Shown here one piece after another: positions 14,684 to 20,774 of a stretch of 22,516 nt of DNA. The stretch is taken from contig JAYRSE010000034.1 of assembly GCA_041920275.1 (NCBI GenBank), positions 1 through 22,516 on the forward strand, in the 5' to 3' direction. Numbering within the stretch: position 1 is the stretch's first letter; each line of letters starts with the position of its first letter. Below the pieces are notes generated by a model. It saw nothing but the letters and a program-made list of their open reading frames with translations, was not told where the DNA came from and searched no databases. The position numbers and the translations under genes are program-made. This stretch comes from UBA12088 sp041920275 (GTDB taxonomy: Bacteria > Patescibacteriota > Minisyncoccia > Phycocordibacterales > UBA12088).

Positions 14684-16243
14684 ATGAACGAGAACACGCT
14701 CACCACACCACGGGTCGATGACCTGCTTTCCATCATGAGCAAACCGAACGAAGCGGATAAAGCGCTCATCCGCAAAGCGTTCGCATTCGCTCAAGTGGCA
14801 CACAAGGAGCACACGCGTAACAGTGGGGAGCCGTACTTCAACCACCTCTTTGCGACCGCGACAGCACTTGCCGAGCTCGACATGGATGCGCCGACCGTCG
14901 CCGCCGGCCTTCTCCACGACACCGTGGAGGACACACCCGTCACCCGTGCGGAGCTCGAACGTGAATTCGGTACAGAGGTTACCTCGCTCGTGGACGGGGT
15001 CACGAAGCTCGGCGAGCTCAAGTACCGTGGCACCAGCCGTCATGTCGAAAGTTTACGTCGACTTTTCGTGGCGACCAGTAAGGACATTCGCGTGCTCATG
15101 ATCAAGCTCATGGACCGACGTCACAACATGCAGACACTCGATCACGTTCCGGAACACAAGCGAAGACGCATCGCACAGGAAACGCTCACGATCTACGCTC
15201 CGCTCGCCGACCGTTTGGGTATGGGGCGGATCAAAGGAGAACTCGAGGACCTCGCGTTCCAATACGTCTACCCCGAAGAGTACGAACGGATCAGGGAGAT
15301 CATGCGCGAGAACAAGATCGCAAGGGAACCTCAACTTGAAAAAGTCACCAAAACGCTCAAACGCGCCCTTGCCGAACACAACATCCACGGTTTTCGCACC
15401 GAGTCTCGCATCAAAGGACTGTATTCCCTGTTCACGAAACTCAAACGAAAAGATGACGACCTCGACAAGATACACGACCTGCTCGCTCTGCGCGTGATCC
15501 TCTCGTCTGTCGAGGATTGTTACCGTGCGCTCGGCGTCGTTCACACGCTCTGGCATCCGTTACCCGGCAAGATCAAGGACTACATCGCTTTCCCCAAGCC
15601 GAACGGCTACCGCTCCATACACACCACGGTCGTCACGCAGGATGCGGGTCCGGTCGAAGTGCAGCTCCGAACCGACAAAATGCACCGTGACGCCCAGTTC
15701 GGTTTCGCTTCGCACCTGTCCTACAAGGAACAAGGCGAATCATCGGCAGACCGCGGCGAACAGAAGCGGAATCGCCTCTGGTACAAACAGCTCATACCTT
15801 CCCTTCTGAAGACGCGTGCGGTACTGCCGATCTCTCGTACCAAAGATGCACCTCGGTGGGTCGAAGAACTTGCCGAAGCGCACAACATGGAGTCGATCGA
15901 GCACAATGACCTTTTCATGCAAGAGATCCGGGAAGATTTCTTCAGTCACCGTATTTTCATCTTCACTCCGAAGGGCGACGTGATCGACCTTCCGGCCGAT
16001 TCGAGTCCGATCGATTTTGCGTATGCGATCCACTCCGAGATCGGAAACCACATGTCCGGTGCAAAAGTGAACGGCAAACTCGTGGCGCTCGATACCGAGC
16101 TTAAGAACGGAGACATCGTCGAGATCGACACCAAACCGTCGGCACACCCGAGCAGTAAATGGCTCGAGTGTGCGAAGACGACCATGGCTCGGCGGCACAT
16201 CAACCAATTCCTGGCGCATCGAGACCGTGACGCGAACGCTTAA
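14684..16243 (+). CDS. rel: RelA/SpoT-family (p)ppGpp synthetase/hydrolase, short form
   Basis: A 519-residue bifunctional-type Rel. The hydrolase HD domain (about 30-190) keeps its metal and catalytic residues: RNSGEPYFNH (His54), HDTVED (His78, Asp79) and LMDRRHNM (Asp144, Asn148). The synthetase domain (about 235-345) has KIKDYIAFPKPNGYRSIHT and VEVQLRT (Glu325), with AQFGFASH where AE-GIAAHW is usual. A TGS domain follows (about 421-484; FIFTPKGDVIDLP, DFAYAIHSEIG). The protein then stops after a stub of helix (SSKWLECAKTTMARRHINQFL), lacking the helical, zinc-finger and ACT domains that sense stalled ribosomes in long Rel enzymes of about 700 residues or more. It makes and degrades the stringent-response alarmone. 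It is divergent from mraZ. Confidence 0.93.
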   Translation: MNENTLTTPRVDDLLSIMSKPNEADKALIRKAFAFAQVAHKEHTRNSGEPYFNHLFATATALAELDMDAPTVAAGLLHDTVEDTPVTRAELEREFGTEVTSLVDGVTKLGELKYRGTSRHVESLRRLFVATSKDIRVLMIKLMDRRHNMQTLDHVPEHKRRRIAQETLTIYAPLADRLGMGRIKGELEDLAFQYVYPEEYERIREIMRENKIAREPQLEKVTKTLKRALAEHNIHGFRTESRIKGLYSLFTKLKRKDDDLDKIHDLLALRVILSSVEDCYRALGVVHTLWHPLPGKIKDYIAFPKPNGYRSIHTTVVTQDAGPVEVQLRTDKMHRDAQFGFASHLSYKEQGESSADRGEQKRNRLWYKQLIPSLLKTRAVLPISRTKDAPRWVEELAEAHNMESIEHNDLFMQEIREDFFSHRIFIFTPKGDVIDLPADSSPIDFAYAIHSEIGNHMSGAKVNGKLVALDTELKNGDIVEIDTKPSAHPSSKWLECAKTTMARRHINQFLAHRDRDANA

Positions 16244-16367
16244 ATGGACCTGCATGCGAACACTCTTGGACGATCCCGCTGACACGGAGGCGCGCCCGTA
16301 TGCCACATTGAAGCATGCTGGGCCTAAAGGGACACGACACGGAACGCGCCCGCACCCATGTTCGGCC

Positions 16368-17819
16368 ATGAGCGTTCGAATGTTCGGGACCCTTTGCACC
16401 GCGATCGCATGCGTCGGGACCGGAGTCATCGGGTTTATCGCCACACAGACGCCATTTCGTGACCACTCTTCTACACCCACTGTTCCGACCATGATCGTAA
16501 GTGACGCGGATGCACCTGAACCGACAAACGACGTTTCGGAGAACATGCATGCTACCGACGAGACCGCATCCTCCGCATTCGGTACGATTGCCGCATTCGA
16601 TCAAAAGGCGCTCAAGGAACGCTATGGTGCGCTCACCGTTTCCGACACCCCTTTCATTGTCGTCGACCTTCAAAGCGCATCACTCCGCTTGATGAAGGGG
16701 GCCGCAACGATCGCCTCATACCGGGTGATCGACGACGAGCTCGAACATTCTTCGTGGTGGCACACTCCTTCCGGCGTCTTTTCGATACAGGACAAAGAAC
16801 GGGATCGCTTTTCATCGCTCGAACGAAGGCAACACCCCTGGAGCATGAGGTTCCACGGTCACTTCTCCATCCACGGATCGCCTCAACACTCTCACGGCAC
16901 ATCATCCGCTTCAAGCAAGCCGGGCGGGTGCCTGCCGCTTTCCGCTGATGATGCACGCGACTTGTTCGACAGAGTGCGCGTCGGCACTCCCGTACTGGTC
17001 TTTGATGGCGAGGATACACTCGACCACGTGACGTACACGCGCACACGTCCGATGGAACCATACTCGTTCGAGGCACGAGCGCACCTGGCCATCGATCTCG
17101 AGAGCGCAACAATACTCGACAGCGCGCATACCACCGAACAATTCCCCATCGCGTCGATCACCAAACTCATGACCGCACTCGTCGCACTCGAACACCATGA
17201 TCTTAACGAAATGGTGACGGTTCCCGAGAGCGCGATAGTATACACGTCGAAACCGCGCTACACTGCTGGGGAGTCGGTACGCGCATACGATCTCCTATAC
17301 CCGCTCTTGAGCGAATCGTCGAATGAAGCGGCAAATACGATCGCACATGCCTTCGATCGCACGCATTTCGTACAGCTCATGAACGACACGGCGAGATCCA
17401 TCGGTATGGATCACACCACCTTCGTTGATCCCTCGGGAAGTGGCGCCGGGAATACATCGACCGCAGAAGACTTGGCGATACTCGCACGTTACCTCACACG
17501 GTACCGTGCGCACATCTTTGACATTACCGCGAACCGATCCCATGGTGAGATATATTACGGCACGTCATCCCACTCCAAACTCGCAAACTTCAACCACTTC
17601 GTTTCCGACACACGCTTCGTGGGAGGCAAAACGGGCAGAACCACTGCCGCACTTGAAACAATGCTCGCCGTCTTCTCTGAAGAACTCGGAGACAAAAAGC
17701 GAACCATTGCGTACATCGTGCTGGGAACCGAGGATGTTGGGTCGGCGATACGTGAGATTCGCGACCGGGTAGTTCGTTCCTGCAAGGTGCACGTGGCGAC
17801 CGAGATCGAACGATCATGA
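16368..17819 (+). CDS. Fused L,D-transpeptidase (YkuD) and D-alanyl-D-alanine carboxypeptidase (S11)
   Basis: A 483-residue envelope enzyme with two catalytic domains in one chain. An N-terminal hydrophobic segment (about 7-26) anchors or exports it. Residues about 94-213 form a YkuD L,D-transpeptidase: FIVVDLQSASLRLM, TPSGVFSI, SIHG (His169) and the nucleophile motif PGGCLPLS (Cys188). The Ser/Thr two before Cys is Gly, and the Arg that usually follows (GC-hydrophobic-R) is Pro. Residues about 236-455 form an S11 D,D-carboxypeptidase with SxxK at Ser263-Lys266, SSN at 317-319 and KTG at 421-423. Carboxypeptidases turn pentapeptide stems into the tetrapeptides that L,D-transpeptidases use for 3-3 cross-links. 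Start choice is uncertain: 16368 gives a normal signal segment, but an in-frame ATG at 16254 would add 38 residues. It follows rel in the same direction, 124 bases after its stop. Confidence 0.9.
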   Translation: MSVRMFGTLCTAIACVGTGVIGFIATQTPFRDHSSTPTVPTMIVSDADAPEPTNDVSENMHATDETASSAFGTIAAFDQKALKERYGALTVSDTPFIVVDLQSASLRLMKGAATIASYRVIDDELEHSSWWHTPSGVFSIQDKERDRFSSLERRQHPWSMRFHGHFSIHGSPQHSHGTSSASSKPGGCLPLSADDARDLFDRVRVGTPVLVFDGEDTLDHVTYTRTRPMEPYSFEARAHLAIDLESATILDSAHTTEQFPIASITKLMTALVALEHHDLNEMVTVPESAIVYTSKPRYTAGESVRAYDLLYPLLSESSNEAANTIAHAFDRTHFVQLMNDTARSIGMDHTTFVDPSGSGAGNTSTAEDLAILARYLTRYRAHIFDITANRSHGEIYYGTSSHSKLANFNHFVSDTRFVGGKTGRTTAALETMLAVFSEELGDKKRTIAYIVLGTEDVGSAIREIRDRVVRSCKVHVATEIERS

Positions 17820-17867
17820 AGTGCAAGTTCTCAACATCGCCACGGGCCTCACACTCGCGACACCTCT

Positions 17868-17883
17868 ACACGATCGATCGTGT
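17868..17883. repeat. Perfect 16-bp palindrome beside parB
   Basis: ACACGATCGATCGTGT is fully self-complementary and lies in the 141-base gap between the convergent fusion gene and parB, 78 bases past the parB stop. It has the length of a parS site but not the canonical TGTTTCACGTGAAACA sequence. The rest of the gap holds no gene. Confidence 0.4.
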
Positions 17884-17960
17884 GAAAGTGCGTCTGGATC
17901 GACCACCATGCAGCTAACGACAAACCTGCCATCTCGACATTCCACACTCGCGTGACCCGT

Positions 17961-19247
17961 TCATATGCTGAAATTGCGAACCGAGTAGAGGTCGTTGTCA
18001 TCTTCTCGCTTTTCCTCCGCTCGGGGCGCCACGGGCGCCGACTGTTCGGGAAGTGGTCGATCGGCACTCGGAACGACTGCGGTTCGTCCCATCGACGCAA
18101 CTTCCGGTGTCGGGGTAACCGGCGCGACCTCAGGCGCTGGTGAATCGCCGGCAACGCCGCGGATGGAACGCAGGAACGAATCAAAGATCCCTTCAGATTC
18201 CGGCTTTTGCTCGGTTCCCGCTTCCTCCATCGGCCGAGCGTACCCGAACGATTCCACCATCGCACGATCGGCGGGAGGAACATCATCGATCGCATCGTCG
18301 ATCTGCTCAATCTCCTCAACGTCCGATATATTCTCGGTCCCCAGTACTTCCGCTTGCAGATCGCCCGTAGAAGCGACGCGCTGATCGGCACTCGCGAACA
18401 CATTGGGCACGACCGCACGCTCATCATCGACCCGCATCGAATCGAGGAGTGCTTGCAGGTCCTGCGCGGAAAAGAAGCTGATCACCAATCGGCCACCCAC
18501 TTCGCGCGGTTCGATGGTGACGCGTGTTCCGAACTTCTCGGTAAGCACCCGTTCGACCTGCAAAATGTCCGGATCGATCTTGTGTTTTGCGGTCACCCTG
18601 TCTTGGGCGACACGTCGTGCGATGGACTCCGATTCGCGAACGGTGAGCTTTTTTAGGAGAATCTCCTTCATGAGAACCGCCTGCTCTTCCGGCTTATGTG
18701 CGAGCATGAGAAGCGGCCGTGTGTGTCCCTCGACCAATCGACCTTCCGCCAGGTGTTGCAGTATATCATCGGGCAAGGTGAGCAGTCGGAGCGTGTTCGA
18801 TACATACTCGCGGCTCTTACCCATCTTTTTACCTATCTCGACATGGGTGAAGCCAAAATCCTTGTAAAGTTTATGAAACGCTTGCGCACGATCGACCGGG
18901 TTCAGGTCCTCGCGCTGCAGGTTCTCAATGATCGCAAGTTCAAGCTTGACACGATCGTCATCTTCCCCGCTGCGAATGATCACCGGCACCTGCTGGATCC
19001 CTGCGAGTTTGCTCGCACGCAAACGTCGCTCCCCCGCGATGAGCTCGTACTCGACGGTAAGTCCGCCATCGGTCCGTTGTATCTCCCTCCGTGTCACCGT
19101 AAGCGGTTGAAGCAGACCGTACATTCGGATCGAATCGGCAAGTTCTTGCAACTTGGCCTGATCGAACTCCCTTCGTGGCTGGAACGGGTTCGGACTGATG
19201 CGATCGACCTCCACCCAAAAGATCGAATCACGATAGATATCGCTCAT
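17961..19247 (-). CDS. parB: ParB-family chromosome partitioning protein with long acidic tail
   Basis: A 428-residue ParB/Spo0J. The N-terminal CTP-binding domain (about 12-115) carries PNPFQPRREF, GERRLRASKLAG (72-83) and ENLQREDLNPVDRAQAF (108-124), the two nucleotide motifs. The helix-turn-helix is at about 134-156 (THVEIGKKMGKSREYVSNTL), followed by EGHTRPLL, and the dimer domain is at about 228-272. The remaining 155 residues are an Asp/Glu/Pro/Ala-rich, probably disordered tail, absent from typical ParB of about 280-300 residues. ParB clamps spread from parS sites and help segregate chromosome origins. No parA is adjacent; the next genes are tRNA-Leu and a fusion wall enzyme on the other strand. 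A TACCAT box ends 8 bases before the ATG. Confidence 0.95.
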   Translation of the reverse strand: MSDIYRDSIFWVEVDRISPNPFQPRREFDQAKLQELADSIRMYGLLQPLTVTRREIQRTDGGLTVEYELIAGERRLRASKLAGIQQVPVIIRSGEDDDRVKLELAIIENLQREDLNPVDRAQAFHKLYKDFGFTHVEIGKKMGKSREYVSNTLRLLTLPDDILQHLAEGRLVEGHTRPLLMLAHKPEEQAVLMKEILLKKLTVRESESIARRVAQDRVTAKHKIDPDILQVERVLTEKFGTRVTIEPREVGGRLVISFFSAQDLQALLDSMRVDDERAVVPNVFASADQRVASTGDLQAEVLGTENISDVEEIEQIDDAIDDVPPADRAMVESFGYARPMEEAGTEQKPESEGIFDSFLRSIRGVAGDSPAPEVAPVTPTPEVASMGRTAVVPSADRPLPEQSAPVAPRAEEKREDDNDLYSVRNFSI

Positions 19248-19325
19248 GGTGCGTGATGGTACTTACGGCGCACGGGCATGCGATGCGCTAAAAAGCCCTG
19301 TCTGACCGTTACAGTATACCGTGCA

Positions 19326-19354
19326 TTGCCCGACGGGCAAAATGCAGGTACACT
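19326..19354 (+). promoter_or_regulatory. Promoter of tRNA-Leu
   Basis: TTGCCC (19326-19331), exactly 17 bp, TACACT (19349-19354), ending 8 bases before the mature tRNA. The -35 box is the left arm of a perfect inverted repeat TTGCCCG-A-CGGGCAA (19326-19340), which could bind a regulator. Confidence 0.7.
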
Positions 19355-19362
19355 GGGTGTAC

Positions 19363-19446
19363 GCCGGAGTGGTGGAATGGTATACACGTTCGACTCAAAA
19401 TCGAATGCCGCAAGGCTTGAGGGTTCGAGTCCCTCCTCCGGCACCA
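19363..19446 (+). tRNA. tRNA-Leu (anticodon CAA)
   Basis: The acceptor arm GCCGGAG pairs with CTCCGGC, the T-arm reads GGGTTCGAGTCCC, and the discriminator A plus CCA are encoded. The anticodon stem TTCGA/TCGAA encloses the loop CTCAAAA, giving anticodon CAA for the leucine codon TTG. The long variable arm (TGCCGCAAGGCT region) marks a class II tRNA and, with A at the discriminator, fits leucine. A weak hairpin AACAACC/GGTTGTT (19456-19486) follows but lacks a T run. Confidence 0.96.
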
Positions 19447-19534
19447 AGCGAAACAAACAACCGAGACACGCCTCTTGTTGGTTGTTGGAGCTACGGGAAC
19501 ATCGTCGTGACACACATGCGACACGACTCGTGTT

Positions 19535-19756
19535 TTACATGGACCCTGAATCCCGTCGAGCGCAGGTGCACTTCTCTTCCGCGCATCCGCACGCCTTGCA
19601 TTGCGCTTGCATCTTCTTACCGGTCGGACACTTGCGCCAGTGAGACGGATCGAAGTATGTGGAGATGGTACCGCATCCGGGGCAACGCCAATCGGGTGCG
19701 GGGCCGCCGCACTTCGAACAGATACTTCCGGAAATGTGTCGCACCAGATCCTGCAT
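19535..19756 (-). CDS. Ten-cysteine zinc-ribbon-like mini-protein
   Basis: A 73-residue protein, not assigned to a named family. Cysteines are at 13, 16, 25, 28, 43, 53, 56, 58, 63 and 65: CSKC and CPGC form a classical four-Cys zinc ribbon separated by a short GGPAPDWR turn, and a second cluster (C43, CKACGC, CTC) could bind another metal ion. His39 is close to the second cluster. The Trp and aromatic residues between the clusters (TISTYFDPSHW) look like a folded linker. The ATG at 19756 is preferred to 19807, because a TACGAT box ends exactly 7 bases upstream. Small ribbons like this often bind RNA or protein partners; function is unknown. It converges on tRNA-Leu. Confidence 0.72.
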   Translation of the reverse strand: MQDLVRHISGSICSKCGGPAPDWRCPGCGTISTYFDPSHWRKCPTGKKMQAQCKACGCAEEKCTCARRDSGSM

Positions 19757-19763
19757 AGGCTTG

Positions 19764-19769
19764 ATCGTA
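19764..19769 (-). promoter_or_regulatory. -10 box for leaderless mini-protein transcript
   Basis: TACGAT on the minus strand, 7 bases before the ATG at 19756, with TTCGTG 17 bp further upstream as a weak -35. The same hexamer serves the amidase. Confidence 0.5.
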
Positions 19770-20036
19770 TCAATCAGTATACACCACACGAAATAAGTGT
19801 GCAGCATGCCGCATCACGTAAGGCGCCCGCGTGTTCGTTCGAGCACGCGAACACTCGAACCGACCAATGGCTGCGCGTTACCTTGGAGATTCCTGCCACG
19901 ACGACCAGAACGCATCACCACATCCATGGCGCACGAAGTACCCACACGACCTTCAAGGAGCGCAAACCGTACACTTACAACCTCCCTCTTCGGATTGCAA
20001 AAAAGCGAGATACGACCGCGTGATATCGAGGAAGCA
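19770..20036. other. Intergenic stretch without a supported gene
   Basis: About 265 bases between the mini-protein promoter and the orphan-gene promoter. Open frames exist on both strands but none has a family match, start signal or convincing composition. A hairpin GTGTTCG/CGAACAC with a 10-base loop lies near 19830-19855. A small RNA cannot be excluded. Confidence 0.4.
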
Positions 20037-20065
20037 TTGACGCACATTCATAATCGTTATATAAT
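20037..20065 (+). promoter_or_regulatory. Near-consensus promoter of the orphan gene
   Basis: TTGACG (20037-20042), exactly 17 bp, TATAAT (20060-20065). This matches the sigma-70 consensus at 11 of 12 positions and is the strongest promoter in the window. The expected transcript start near 20072 gives a 37-base leader. Confidence 0.88.
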
Positions 20066-20094
20066 GTACTACAGTTTAAAGGGTACATTTCGAG

Positions 20095-20099
20095 AGGAG
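20095..20099 (+). promoter_or_regulatory. Strong ribosome binding site of the orphan gene
   Basis: AGGAG within GAGAGGAGAAA ends 9 bases before the ATG at 20109. An ATG at 20102 is too close (2 bases) and opens a 38-codon frame unlike a gene, so the site decides for 20109. It is the only clear Shine-Dalgarno sequence found in the window. Confidence 0.85.
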
Positions 20100-20108
20100 A
20101 AATGACTG

Positions 20109-20531
20109 ATGTTCGATCGTGCGATAAACCTATTCGCGTACCTGATTCGTCACCTCGGATACCTGTTTCGCCGCGAGGCGAAAACGACTCGGGAGTTCGT
20201 CGAGATGGTGCGTTTCAATAAATGTTCGACCGTGGAGGTGGGAGCGTACGTATTACAACGGGTGCGAGTACAGCGAAACAGGTACCCGTATTTTTCTCCA
20301 CCAGCCACTCAATTTGATTATGGCCTGCGTCTGACGGGCAGGACACCCGGCGGACGCACCACGATCACGTATAACGAGTGGTGCCTTTCACACTTCGGAC
20401 AGGGGCAAACGAATGACATGAACGTCGCCCTGATGGCGGAGCAACGGATACAGGAACTGCAACCCCTGTTACCCGGAGTATCCTTGCGGATTTCATCGTT
20501 TCAAGATCACAAAAGACAACAGAGGTCGTGA
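20109..20531 (+). CDS. Orphan 140-residue protein with strong expression signals
   Basis: I do not recognise a family. The N-terminus (residues 2-22, FDRAINLFAYLIRHLGYLFRR) is an amphipathic or weakly hydrophobic helix with regularly spaced Leu, Phe and Tyr and basic residues, which could associate with membrane. A basic middle follows (about 50-58, RVRVQRNRY), then an aromatic and Gly-rich region (PYFSPPATQFDYGLRLTGRTPGGRTT), and a C-terminal half that could be a small alpha/beta fold (NVALMAEQRIQELQPLLPGVSLRISSF). Two Cys (39 and 92) are present. The gene is framed by a near-consensus promoter, a strong ribosome binding site and a perfect terminator, so it is an independent and probably highly expressed unit. 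This architecture differs from every neighbour and could reflect recent acquisition or a special expression need. Confidence 0.8.
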   Translation: MFDRAINLFAYLIRHLGYLFRREAKTTREFVEMVRFNKCSTVEVGAYVLQRVRVQRNRYPYFSPPATQFDYGLRLTGRTPGGRTTITYNEWCLSHFGQGQTNDMNVALMAEQRIQELQPLLPGVSLRISSFQDHKRQQRS

Positions 20532-20548
20532 GTCTGTCTGAGTCGTGC

Positions 20549-20584
20549 GAGGGTCCCACAGCTTGTTCGTGGGACCCTCTTTTG
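20549..20584 (+). terminator. Strong Rho-independent terminator of the orphan gene
   Basis: GAGGGTCCCAC and GTGGGACCCTC form a perfect 11-bp stem with a 9-base loop, followed by TTTTGTATT. It lies 17 bases after the stop codon. Confidence 0.95.
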
Positions 20585-20634
20585 TATTGAAAGCGCACCG
20601 GGTCCTCACACTCACACATCTTGCGTTCGACACC

Positions 20635-20695
20635 GCACGTCGAGGCACCCGTTACCATACCGACGTCGAGTCCGGTCGCGGTCGACTCGACGTGC
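20635..20695. repeat. Overlapping inverted repeats with two competing left arms
   Basis: GCACGTCGAG (20635-20644) can pair with CTCGACGTGC (20686-20695), while ACGTCGAGTC (20663-20672) can pair with GACTCGACGT (20684-20693). The two 10-bp stems share the same right arm and so exclude each other. The stretch 20585-20774 holds no supported gene; it lies just downstream of the AI-2E transporter stop. Confidence 0.6.
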
Positions 20696-20774
20696 AACAG
20701 TTCAAAGAGAACGGTCTGCCATTGAACATCATGAATATGGCCGCGGGAGAGAGAACTTGTCGCGACAGCAACGG

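Noticed and set aside
16170..16367. N-terminal extension of the LDT/D,D-carboxypeptidase frame back into rel
   Set aside because: It overlaps the rel coding end, and the translated segment before residue Met at 16368 is not signal-like. The ATG at 16254 remains possible.
17820..17960. Canonical parS (TGTTTCACGTGAAACA) near parB
   Set aside because: CACGTG cores occur in the window but none has the flanking TGTTT/AAACA arms.
19321..19758. Open frames running through tRNA-Leu on both strands
   Set aside because: They translate the tRNA itself (GVVEWYTRS-type artefact) and overlap the mini-protein gene.
19925..20105. A 59-codon frame starting MAHEVPTR, ending just before the orphan gene
   Set aside because: Its 3' half runs through a near-consensus promoter and ribosome binding site, and it has no start signal or family.
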